From: an uncultured Alphaproteobacteria bacterium | GTDB lineage: Bacteria > Pseudomonadota > Alphaproteobacteria > CALKHQ01 | Reading direction: 5' to 3' | NCBI GenBank assembly: GCA_937988735.1 | Contig: CALKHQ010000226.1 | Span: 1 to 15,052 of the forward strand | DNA: 15,052 nucleotides | In this document: positions 1-6,700 of the stretch, one piece after another | Layout: each line of letters begins with the position of its first letter | How positions within the stretch are numbered: the first letter of the stretch is position 1 | Notes under the pieces: model-generated | What the model saw: the letters and a program-made list of their open reading frames with translations, nothing else | The model's database searches: none | What the model was told of the DNA's origin: nothing | Program-made: the position numbers and the translations under genes

Positions 1-256
1 ACTTCAGCCGAGACTTGTGGGAATAAATAACCGTAATCTGAAGACGTTGTCCGTCGATCTTGCGACGACGGAGAAGCTGGCACCCCTTGCACCGCCGGGC
101 GCCCTTCTCGTCTGCGAGAGCGGGCTGTCGTCCCGCGCCGACCTGGACCGCATGGCGCGCGTCGGCGCACGCTGCTTCCTGATCGGCGAATCCTTCATGC
201 GCCAGCCCGACGTGACGGCCGCCGTGCGGCGGATGCTGCAGCCGGCGGCCGCCTGA
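1..256 (+). CDS. trpC: Indole-3-glycerol phosphate synthase, C-terminal part (5' end outside window)
   Basis: The frame is open from the window edge (first full codon at base 2) and gives about 84 C-terminal residues of a TIM-barrel enzyme. TrpC closes the indole ring of 1-(o-carboxyphenylamino)-1-deoxyribulose 5-phosphate in cytosolic tryptophan synthesis. The family signature GINNRNLKT, followed by VDLATT, is visible. It is the active-site strand carrying the conserved Asn. Next come CESGLSS (late barrel strand) and the phosphate-binding end GARCFLIGESFMR. The C-terminus at LQPAAA is at the usual place for the family. The stop TGA overlaps the moaC start (TGATG, 254-258), so the two are probably translated together. 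A GTG at base 17 is an internal Val codon, not a start. Identification is firm; only the missing 5' part limits it. Confidence 0.95.
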   Translation, partial: LQPRLVGINNRNLKTLSVDLATTEKLAPLAPPGALLVCESGLSSRADLDRMARVGARCFLIGESFMRQPDVTAAVRRMLQPAAA

Positions 257-741
257 TGTCCGGCCCGCGGCTGACCCACTTCAACGAGGCCGGCGCGGCC
301 GAGATGGTCGATGTCTCGGCCAAGCCGGAGACGGCGCGCGTCGCCATCGCGGCCGCGCGGGTCGAGATGGAGCCGTCAACGCTGGCGCTGGTGCGCGAAG
401 GCACCGCAGCCAAGGGCGACGTGCTGGGCGTCGCCCGCATCGCAGGGATCATGGCGGCGAAGCGGACCCATGATCTGATCCCGCTGTGCCATCCCCTGCC
501 CCTGAGCTCCGTCGGCATCGACTTCGAGCTCGCCGACGCGCCGGTACCGATGGTCTCGATCCGCGCCACGGCGAAGACCACCGGCCGGACCGGGGTGGAG
601 ATGGAGGCGCTGACCGCGGCCAGCATCGCCGCGCTCACCATCTACGACATGCTGAAGGCGGTCGACCGCGCGATGCGGATCGAGGGCGTGCGCCTGCTGC
701 ACAAGTCGGGCGGCAAGTCGGGGACGTTCGACGCGCCATGA
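256..741 (+). CDS. moaC: Cyclic pyranopterin monophosphate synthase MoaC
   Basis: MoaC converts the cyclic GTP derivative made by MoaA into cyclic pyranopterin monophosphate, an early step of molybdenum cofactor synthesis in the cytosol. The product has 161 residues, normal for the family. Conserved blocks are KGDVLGVARIAGIMAAK (about 53-69), LCHPLPL (77-83), GRTGVEMEALT (110-120), DMLKAVDR (131-138) and KSGGKSG (150-156). By alignment with the E. coli enzyme, Asp131 and Lys134 should be the catalytic pair. The ATG overlaps the trpC stop by one base and the gene's own stop overlaps the moeA start (ATGA, 738-741). It is therefore the middle gene of a compact trpC-moaC-moeA unit. No moaA, moaD or moaE is present, so the rest of the pathway is elsewhere. 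Confidence 0.97.
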   Translation: MSGPRLTHFNEAGAAEMVDVSAKPETARVAIAAARVEMEPSTLALVREGTAAKGDVLGVARIAGIMAAKRTHDLIPLCHPLPLSSVGIDFELADAPVPMVSIRATAKTTGRTGVEMEALTAASIAALTIYDMLKAVDRAMRIEGVRLLHKSGGKSGTFDAP

Positions 742-1931
742 TCAGTGTGGACGAGGCGCTGGCGCGGCTGCTGGCCAATGTTCCGCGGCAGCCGGTCGAG
801 CAGGTATCGGTCGCCGCCGCCGTCGGCCGGGTGCTGGCCGAGGACCTGACGGCGCGGGTCACCAAGCCGCCGGTCGCGGTGTCGGCGATGGACGGCTATG
901 CCGTGCGCGCAGCGGATGTCGCCAGCGTGCCGGCGACGCTGCGGGTGGTGGCGGAGCTGCCGGCCGGGGTGGCCGAGCGAGGGTGGATCGGCCCGCGCGA
1001 GGCAGCACGGATCTTCACCGGCGCGCCGCTGCCCGAGGGTGCCGACGCCATCGTCATCCAGGAAGACACCACCGCCGAGGGCGACCGGGTGGTCGTGCAC
1101 GAGGGCGTTGCCGCCGGCCGCTATGTCCGCGCGCCGGGGCTCGACTTCACCGCCGGCGAGGTTGCGCTTTTGGCCGGCCAGCTGCTGGCGCCGCGCCACA
1201 TCGCGCTGGCCGCCGCCATGAACCGGCCGTGGCTCAAGGTCTACCGCCGGCCGCAGGTCGCGATCCTGTCCACCGGCGACGAGATCGTGAACCCCGGCGA
1301 TCCGCTCGGCCCCTACCAGATCGTCAGCTCCAACGCCCTGGCGCTCGCGGCCTTCGTCACCATCGAGGGCGGCGTTCCGGTCGACCTCGGCGTGGCGCCC
1401 GATGATCCGGCGGCGCTGCAGCGGGTGGCGGCGGAGCTGCGTGGTGCGGACCTGCTGGTGACCACCGGCGGCGCATCGGTCGGCAAGCACGACCTGATCC
1501 AGAGCGCGCTCGGCGAGGTCGGGCTGGAGGTGGATTTCTGGCAGATCGCGGTCCGCCCGGGGAAGCCGCTGATCCACGGCCGGATCGCGGGCATCCCGAT
1601 GCTGGGACTGCCGGGCAATCCGGTCTCCACCCTCGTCTGCGCCCTGCTGTTCCTGCGGCCGCTGATGCGGGCGATGCTGGGCCTGCCCGCCGGCCGGGCG
1701 GAGACGGTGCGCGCCCGCCTCGGCACCGACCTGGACGCCAACGACCGCCGCGAGGACTATCTGCGCGCGCGCCTGTCGCGGCAGCCGGACGGCACGCTGG
1801 TGGCGACGCCCTTCCCGCAGCAGGACAGCTCGATGATCGCCGTGCTTGCACGGTCCGACGCGCTGATCATCCGCCCGCCCCACGCGCCGGCCGCTCCGGC
1901 CGGGTCCGAGGTCGAGGTGGTGCTGCTGTAG
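738..1931 (+). CDS. moeA: Molybdopterin molybdenumtransferase MoeA
   Basis: MoeA inserts molybdate into adenylylated molybdopterin, the final step of basic Mo-cofactor formation. From the ATG that overlaps the moaC stop (ATGA) the product has 397 residues, close to the usual 390-410. The frame stays open upstream to 486, but that stretch only shadows moaC, and the MISVDEALARLL start is typical. Motifs in order: SAMDGYAV (49-56), TGAPLPEGADAIV (94-106), ILSTGDEI (about 176-183), TTGGASVGKHD (242-252, the MPT-binding MoCF_biosynth core), RPGKPL (273-278) and GLPGNPVS (290-297). Domain IV follows to the C-terminus (SEVEVVLL). Nothing looks damaged. It is the last gene of the trpC-moaC-moeA unit; lexA follows after a regulated gap. 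Confidence 0.97.
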   Translation: MISVDEALARLLANVPRQPVEQVSVAAAVGRVLAEDLTARVTKPPVAVSAMDGYAVRAADVASVPATLRVVAELPAGVAERGWIGPREAARIFTGAPLPEGADAIVIQEDTTAEGDRVVVHEGVAAGRYVRAPGLDFTAGEVALLAGQLLAPRHIALAAAMNRPWLKVYRRPQVAILSTGDEIVNPGDPLGPYQIVSSNALALAAFVTIEGGVPVDLGVAPDDPAALQRVAAELRGADLLVTTGGASVGKHDLIQSALGEVGLEVDFWQIAVRPGKPLIHGRIAGIPMLGLPGNPVSTLVCALLFLRPLMRAMLGLPAGRAETVRARLGTDLDANDRREDYLRARLSRQPDGTLVATPFPQQDSSMIAVLARSDALIIRPPHAPAAPAGSEVEVVLL

Positions 1932-1938
1932 CGCCGAG

Positions 1939-1947
1939 TTATCCACA
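1939..1947 (+). promoter_or_regulatory. DnaA-box consensus 9-mer upstream of the lexA promoter
   Basis: The 9-mer TTATCCACA is an exact match to the E. coli high-affinity DnaA box. It begins 8 bases after the moeA stop and ends 7 bases before the putative lexA -35 element. The match is seen directly. DnaA binding and any effect on lexA are inference, because a single box does not make an origin and I saw no cluster of further boxes nearby. Confidence 0.4.
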
Positions 1948-1954
1948 GGCCCCC

Positions 1955-1983
1955 TTGACCGCCTGTGCGAACTTCCATAGAAC
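1955..1983 (+). promoter_or_regulatory. Putative sigma70-type promoter of lexA
   Basis: TTGACC (1955-1960) is a good -35 element. After a 17-base spacer comes TAGAAC (1978-1983), a moderate -10 matching the consensus at four of six positions. This would start transcription around 1990, giving a leader of roughly 95 bases before the lexA ATG. The -10 lies within the SOS box, the expected layout for autorepression by LexA. The placement of the start site is inferred. Confidence 0.6.
1969..1983 (+). promoter_or_regulatory. SOS box (LexA operator), GAAC-N7-GAAC
   Basis: GAAC (1969-1972), seven bases, then GAAC (1980-1983) is a perfect alphaproteobacterial LexA operator; its reverse complement is GTTC-N7-GTTC. 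It overlaps the putative -10 element of the lexA promoter, so bound LexA would block RNA polymerase. Autoregulation of lexA through such a box is established for alphaproteobacteria; here it is inferred from position and sequence. Confidence 0.85.
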
Positions 1984-2085
1984 ATCAGTGTTACGTCTTT
2001 GTTCCGATTCGGTGCGCGCCGCCGCTGCTGCGCGCGCTCGGGAGCGGAACGTCTACCGGAACGCCCGGGAATGGGGGCCGCCATC

Positions 2086-2811
2086 ATGCTCACGCGAAAG
2101 CAACATGAACTGCTGATGTTCATCAACGAACGGATCAAGACCGATGGCGTGTCGCCCTCCTTCGACGAGATGAAGGACGCGCTCGCGCTGAAGTCGAAGT
2201 CCGGGATCCACCGGCTGATCACGGGACTGGAGGAGCGCGGCTTCCTGAAGCGACTCCCCCACCGCGCCCGGGCGCTGGAGGTGATCCGCCTTCCCGACGA
2301 TGCGGCCGTGGATCCGATGGAGCGGCGCGGGCGGCGACGCACCCGCTCCTTCGCGCCGAACGTGATCGAGGGCCGGTTCAGCAACGACATCCGCGCCCGC
2401 GGGGCCCGAACGGTGGAGGGCGGCAACGGCGCCACGCCGGTGCCCCTCTACGGCCGGATCGCCGCCGGCATGCCGATCGAGGCGCTGCGCGACCACAGCG
2501 TCACGATCGACATCCCGACGTCCATTCTCGGCCGCGGCGAGTACTACGCGCTGGAGGTCGCCGGCGATTCCATGATCGAGGCCGGTATCTTCGACGGCGA
2601 CGTGGTGGTGATCGAGCGGCGCGATGCGGCGGAGAACGGCGACATCGTGGTCGCGCTGGTGGACGACCAGGAGGTCACGCTGAAGCGTATCCGCCGCCGC
2701 AAGGACTCGATCGCGCTCGAGCCCGCGAACAAGGCGTACGAGACGCGCATCTTCGGGCCCGACCGGGTGAAGGTGCAGGGCCGGCTCGTCGCCCTCATCC
2801 GCCGCTACTGA
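2086..2811 (+). CDS. lexA: LexA repressor, self-cleaving SOS regulator
   Basis: LexA represses DNA-damage genes and cleaves itself when stimulated by RecA filaments. The chosen ATG gives MLTRKQHELL, the standard N-terminus of alphaproteobacterial LexA, and a 241-residue product. The same frame runs open upstream to 1999, but that extension is basic and unlike the family. A G-rich run (2073-2077) sits 8 bases before the ATG. Residues 1-70 are the winged helix-turn-helix. Residues 70-118 are a long charged linker, longer than in E. coli. From about 118 comes the S24 peptidase fold, with cleavage site Ala127-Gly128 (GRIAAGMP), catalytic Ser162 (GDSM) and Lys200 (VTLKR). All catalytic parts are intact. 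It has its own promoter and SOS box and converges with comEC downstream. Confidence 0.97.
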   Translation: MLTRKQHELLMFINERIKTDGVSPSFDEMKDALALKSKSGIHRLITGLEERGFLKRLPHRARALEVIRLPDDAAVDPMERRGRRRTRSFAPNVIEGRFSNDIRARGARTVEGGNGATPVPLYGRIAAGMPIEALRDHSVTIDIPTSILGRGEYYALEVAGDSMIEAGIFDGDVVVIERRDAAENGDIVVALVDDQEVTLKRIRRRKDSIALEPANKAYETRIFGPDRVKVQGRLVALIRRY

Positions 2812-2872
2812 CCCCTGCTCCATCCGGGGCCGGGCCTTTCGGGGCGTTCCGGCGAAACCGGCGTCCCGCAAC

Positions 2873-4981
2873 CTAGCGGCTGGTGACGGCCCACGGGCGC
2901 CGGCCGCGATGCTCGCCCACGCTCTCGAACTGCATCTCCCCGTCAGGGAGTACCGTGACGGTGTGTGCACCGTCGCGGACGAGGTCGAGGTAGCGGACGG
3001 TGGGCGTGCCGGCGGGGCAGGCCTCGCTGCCCGGGTAGAGCAGGATGACCAGATCGGCCAGGGCGCAGTCGGCCTCGACGGCGTCGAACGACCCGCCGAC
3101 CGCAATCCGGCGCCCCGCCGCGGTGACGACGCAGCCGAAGGCGTCGCAGCGGACGCCGTCGTCGGGCACTGCGGCGTCCAGCGCGGCCAGCGCCATCACA
3201 TCCAGGCCCGCGAGCTGCGCCCACGCCTCGCTGGTGAACCGGTCCCGGCGCAGGCTGGAGACGAACAGGCGCTGGGCGTCAGCCGACAGCACGCCGATCG
3301 CCTCCCCGGTTCCGGAGACGAAGAGCTGCGGCGGCCGCGCGATCGCCATTGCAACCAGCCCCGCCATCAGCGCCGCGGCGCCCAGCCAGCGGATGCGGCT
3401 GCGCCACAGGCACAGCCAGAGGCCGCCGACGGCCGCCAGCACCAGCGTCCAGCCGTCGGCGGCGGCGGTGCGCAGCAGCGCGCCCGGCCATTCCGCCACC
3501 GTGTGCGCGATGAACCGGATCCCCTCGATGCCCCAGCCGGCGGGCACGAAACCGATGTCGCCGAGGCCGACGAGCGACGCGACGCAGCCGACCGCAAGCA
3601 GCGGGACCACACAGAAGGTCGTCAGCGGGATCGCGAGCAGGTTGGCGACGATGCCGTAGAGGGCAACCTGCTGGAAATGAAACAGCGAGAAGGGCGTGGT
3701 GGCGACGGTCGCGATCAGCGAACTGTAGGTGGCGGCGGCAAGATAGACGAGAAACCGGTTGCGCGGGCGGCCGGAAGAGCCGCCCAGCAGCGTCCGGCGG
3801 GCGTCCATCCGCTCGAACCCGGCAATCAGACCGATCACCGCAGCGAAGGAAAGCTGGAAGCTGGGGCCGAGCACGACGGACGGCGACACAAGCAGTACCA
3901 GCAGCGCGGCGACACCGAGCAGGCGCATCGAGATCGGATTGCGGTCGATCATCATCGCCACCAGGGCGACCGCCACCATCAGGAAGGAGCGAAGCGTCGG
4001 CGGGGTCAGGCCGGCGATGAGGGTGTAGGCGAGCGCGCCGACAAGCCCGGAGATCGCCGCCCATTTCTTGATCGGGTAGCGGATCGCGATCGCCGGGATC
4101 CGCGCCAGCCCGGCGCGGGTGATCCAGAACACGAAGCCGGCGACGATGCTGATGTGCAGGCCGGAGATGGCAATGAGGTGGGAAAGTCCCGACGCCCGCA
4201 TCGCATCGGTGTCGGCCTGGCTCATCAGGCCGCTTTCTCCGACCACCAGCGCCACCGCGAGCGCTGCCGCGGGGCCGTCGAGGCTGTCGTCGATCGCCTC
4301 CGCGATGGCGCGCCGCACCCGTTCCAGCGCCAGCGCCATGACCGCGCCTTCATCCCCTGCCCCGGCCTCGCGGACCGTAACCCCGCCCAGCGCAAAACCG
4401 ACTGCACCGATCTGCGCAAACCAGGCCTCGCGCTGGAAGTCGTAGCCGCGGGGCGCCACCGGCGGCGACGGAGGCCGCAGCACCGCCCGCGCCTCGACGA
4501 TGTCCCCCGGCTGCAGCGGCCGATCGCTCGCGCGGTAGGTGATGCGCACCCGTTCCGGCGTTTCCTCCGGCGCCAGGCGCTCGATCGCGAGCCGGTCGAG
4601 CACCACCCGCGTGGAGGATCCCTGCTGCGGGTCGAGATCGACCACGCGCCCGCTGACGGTCACACCCCACAGCTCGCGCTCCAGCATCGGCGCCGCAGTC
4701 ATGGCGGTGCCGAGCTGGCTCCACCCCCAGCCGGCAGCGAACAGGAGGATGCCGGACGCGGCCAGCGGCACCCAGGCGACGGCGCGGCCCAGCCAGATCA
4801 GCGCGAGCGAGCAGGTGGCGAGCGCCGCCGGCCACAGCGGCGACGGCTCCTCCGTCAGGGTGAAGTAGCAGACGGTGCCGCTGCCGAAGGCAACCGGCAG
4901 CCACAGCGCCAGCCGCTCAACCTCCCCCGCCGCTCCCGCGGTGAACAGACGGCCGATCCGGGCTGGGTGCAGCGGGCGCAT
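2873..4981 (-). CDS. comEC: ComEC/Rec2-family DNA uptake channel protein
   Basis: ComEC proteins form the inner-membrane channel that takes single-stranded DNA into the cytoplasm during natural transformation. The 702-residue product has N-terminal membrane helices (about 24-90). A DUF4131-like OB-fold segment follows (about 100-200; GVTVSGRVVDLD, QPGDIVEARAVL). The Competence domain core (about 235-510) has the hallmark GLSHLIAISGLHISIVAG (265-282) and SFQLSFAAVIGLI (374-386). The C-terminal part (about 550-702) corresponds in place to the metallo-beta-lactamase-like domain. It shows no HxHxDH zinc motif, and instead has a short cysteine-bearing form (RCDAFGC, EADCALADLV). I recall this degenerate tail from other alphaproteobacteria. 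The start is the first ATG of the frame; no clear ribosome site decides it. It converges with lexA across 61 bases and diverges from trkH. Transformation ability cannot be inferred from this gene alone. Confidence 0.92.
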   Translation of the reverse strand: MRPLHPARIGRLFTAGAAGEVERLALWLPVAFGSGTVCYFTLTEEPSPLWPAALATCSLALIWLGRAVAWVPLAASGILLFAAGWGWSQLGTAMTAAPMLERELWGVTVSGRVVDLDPQQGSSTRVVLDRLAIERLAPEETPERVRITYRASDRPLQPGDIVEARAVLRPPSPPVAPRGYDFQREAWFAQIGAVGFALGGVTVREAGAGDEGAVMALALERVRRAIAEAIDDSLDGPAAALAVALVVGESGLMSQADTDAMRASGLSHLIAISGLHISIVAGFVFWITRAGLARIPAIAIRYPIKKWAAISGLVGALAYTLIAGLTPPTLRSFLMVAVALVAMMIDRNPISMRLLGVAALLVLLVSPSVVLGPSFQLSFAAVIGLIAGFERMDARRTLLGGSSGRPRNRFLVYLAAATYSSLIATVATTPFSLFHFQQVALYGIVANLLAIPLTTFCVVPLLAVGCVASLVGLGDIGFVPAGWGIEGIRFIAHTVAEWPGALLRTAAADGWTLVLAAVGGLWLCLWRSRIRWLGAAALMAGLVAMAIARPPQLFVSGTGEAIGVLSADAQRLFVSSLRRDRFTSEAWAQLAGLDVMALAALDAAVPDDGVRCDAFGCVVTAAGRRIAVGGSFDAVEADCALADLVILLYPGSEACPAGTPTVRYLDLVRDGAHTVTVLPDGEMQFESVGEHRGRRPWAVTSR

Positions 4982-5181
4982 CCATGCGATCTTGCACGCA
5001 ACGGTGGCTGCTGCGCCAGCCGCCGCCGGAGCCGACGGCCGCGTTGCCCGGGCGCCTTGATCGGACGAAGCTGGCGGCGCGAGACGACTCCGGCAAGCGC
5101 ACGCGCCGGAGCGCCGGTCCGGCGGGTCGGGCTCGGTCCTTTCCCGAGGTTCGGCACCCTGCCCGGCGGCGGGGGACTGAC
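4982..5181. other. 200-base divergent intergenic region between comEC and trkH
   Basis: This gap must hold the start signals for comEC (-) and trkH (+). I could not identify a convincing -35/-10 pair on either strand. It contains a 13-base perfect palindrome CGCCGG-T-CCGGCG at 5112-5124. GC-rich palindromes of that size are common in such DNA, so it is not evidence of an operator. The trkH frame is open across the gap, but the translation does not resemble a TrkH N-terminus. No RNA gene is seen. Confidence 0.4.
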
Positions 5182-6627
5182 ATGAACCTTCGGCCGGTCG
5201 GTTTCATCCTGGGCTTTCTCATCGCGTCGCTGGCGGCGGCGATGCTGCTGACGGCCGTCGTCTCCGTCGGGTTCGGCGACGGGCAATGGCCGGCCTTCGT
5301 CCTCTCCGGCAGCCTGTGCGTTTTCGTGTCCGGACAGCTGATCCTTGGCATGCGCCAGCGCGAAGTCGTCATCGACCGGCGTCAGGCCTTCCTGATCACC
5401 AGCCTGGCCTGGCTGGTGATGCCGCTGTTCGGCGCCCTCCCCCTCATGTGGTCGAGCCTGCGCATCAGCTTCACCGACGCGGTGTTCGAGGCCGCGTCCG
5501 GCCTGACCACGACCGGCGCGACGGTACTGGTCGGGCTCGACGTCATGCCGCGGAGCGTCCTGTTCTGGCGGTCGCTGATGCACTGGCTGGGCGGCATCGG
5601 CATCGTCGCCATGGGCGTCGCCGTGCTGCCATTCCTGCGCGTCGGCGGCCTCCAGCTGTTCCGGACCGAATCCTCCGACCGGTCCGACAAGGTCGTCCCG
5701 CGCGCGAGCCAGTTCGCGACCGCCGTGCTCGGCGTCTACCTCGCCCTCACCGTCCTCTGCGCCATCGCCTATGCTCTGGCCGGCATGTCCGGCTTTGACG
5801 CCATCAACCACGCGATGTCCACCGTGGCCACCGGCGGCTTCTCCACCTCCGACCAGTCGCTCGGCCACTACGGGTCGGCGGCGATCGAGTGGATCGCCGT
5901 CGTGTTCATGCTGTCGGGGTCGCTGCCGTTCGTGCTCTACGTCCAGGCGCTGCGCGGCCGGCCGATGCTGCTGGTCCGCGACGCCCAGGTGGTGACCCTG
6001 GTCGGGCTCCTCGCCGGATCGAGCCTGCTCGTCTCCGTCTGGCTCGTCGTCAGGGCGGACATCCCGTGGCCGGAGGCGATCCGGATGGCGGTGTTCAACC
6101 TCACCTCGATCGTCACCACCACCGGCTTCGCCAGCACCGACTACACCCTGTGGGGCACGTCGGCGGTGATGGTGTTCATGTTTCTCACCTTCGTCGGGGG
6201 CTGCACCGGCTCCACCTCGGGGGGCTTCAAGATCTACCGCTTCCTGGTGGTCGGCCAGATCTTCCGCGGCACGGCCTACCGGATGATCACCCCGCACGGC
6301 GTCTACATCGCCACCTATGGCGGCCGGCCGATCGATCTCGACATCGTGAAGTCGGTGGCGACCTTCATGATCGCGTATTTCACCGCGATCCTGGTGCTGA
6401 CCATGGCGCTGGGCATGCTGGGGCTGGACTTCGAGACCGCGTTCAGCGGGGCGGCCACCGCCATCTCCAACGTCGGCCCAGGCATCGGCCAGGTGATCGG
6501 GCCCGCCGGCAGCTTCGCCTCCCTGCCGGATGCGGCAAAATGGCTGCTCGGCTTCGCCATGGTGCTCGGCCGGCTGGAGATCGTCACCGTTGCCGTGCTG
6601 CTGATCCCGGACTTCTGGCGAGGGTGA
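5182..6627 (+). CDS. trkH: TrkH-family potassium uptake protein
   Basis: This is the membrane pore subunit of Trk/Ktr-type potassium uptake. The ATG at 5182 follows a GGGGGA ribosome site and gives 481 residues, the normal length. The open frame upstream to 4984 lacks family character. The first membrane helix begins at once (PVGFILGFLIASLAAAMLL). The four selectivity-filter loops of the four-fold M1-P-M2 architecture are visible: LTTTGAT (108-114), TVATGGFST (214-222), TTTGFAST (312-319) and ISNVGPGIG (428-436). The conserved LGRLEI is at 462-467. The cytosolic NAD/ATP-binding regulator TrkA is not in this window and is expected elsewhere. The gene sits 200 bases from the divergent comEC and 73 bases before gltX, so it may share transcripts with gltX. 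All four filters keep glycine, so it should be functional. Confidence 0.95.
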   Translation: MNLRPVGFILGFLIASLAAAMLLTAVVSVGFGDGQWPAFVLSGSLCVFVSGQLILGMRQREVVIDRRQAFLITSLAWLVMPLFGALPLMWSSLRISFTDAVFEAASGLTTTGATVLVGLDVMPRSVLFWRSLMHWLGGIGIVAMGVAVLPFLRVGGLQLFRTESSDRSDKVVPRASQFATAVLGVYLALTVLCAIAYALAGMSGFDAINHAMSTVATGGFSTSDQSLGHYGSAAIEWIAVVFMLSGSLPFVLYVQALRGRPMLLVRDAQVVTLVGLLAGSSLLVSVWLVVRADIPWPEAIRMAVFNLTSIVTTTGFASTDYTLWGTSAVMVFMFLTFVGGCTGSTSGGFKIYRFLVVGQIFRGTAYRMITPHGVYIATYGGRPIDLDIVKSVATFMIAYFTAILVLTMALGMLGLDFETAFSGAATAISNVGPGIGQVIGPAGSFASLPDAAKWLLGFAMVLGRLEIVTVAVLLIPDFWRG

Positions 6628-6635
6628 CAACGGGT

Positions 6636-6664
6636 TTGGTGGCGGGGGAGGCTCGTGCTACATC
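6636..6664 (+). promoter_or_regulatory. Possible gltX promoter (weak)
   Basis: In the 73-base gap between trkH and gltX, TTGGTG (6636-6641) and TACATC (6659-6664) are spaced by 17 bases. A TG lies one base before the -10 (TGCTACAT), which would make it an extended -10. Both hexamers are imperfect, so gltX could equally be read through from trkH. Confidence 0.3.
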
Positions 6665-6700
6665 AGCGCCGCTTGACCGAAAGCACCAGCAAGCGGCCCG

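Noticed and set aside
2001..2015. GTTC-N7-GTGC in the lexA leader as another LexA site
   Set aside because: One half-site is mismatched and it lies downstream of the perfect box. It is not strong enough to call.
2047..2062. GAAC repeated with an 8-base spacer just upstream of the lexA start, resembling a second SOS box
   Set aside because: The alphaproteobacterial LexA operator needs a 7-base spacer. One extra base shifts the half-sites, so this is probably chance.
642..2435. Long - strand frame opposite moeA and lexA
   Set aside because: It spans two well-supported genes and their regulated gap, with no recognisable domain.
2812..2872. Rho-independent terminator between convergent lexA and comEC
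   Set aside because: Only a 4-bp CCGG stem and no T-run on either strand. Nothing convincing.
5112..5124. 13-base GC palindrome in the comEC-trkH gap as an operator
   Set aside because: Short GC palindromes are frequent in this base composition, and no second copy or known operator match was seen.
2909..5185. 758-codon open frame on the + strand opposite comEC
   Set aside because: The translation is a low-complexity Arg/Asp/Gly/Gln-rich string without domains, the mirror of a GC-rich membrane protein gene. comEC on the other strand has clear family motifs.
4855..6630. 591-codon open frame on the - strand opposite trkH
   Set aside because: The translation is His/Asp/Gly/Gln-rich shadow sequence. 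trkH with all four filter motifs explains the region.
6673..6678. TTGACC just before gltX as a -35 element
   Set aside because: A -10 at normal spacing would fall on the gltX start codon, and no suitable hexamer is there.
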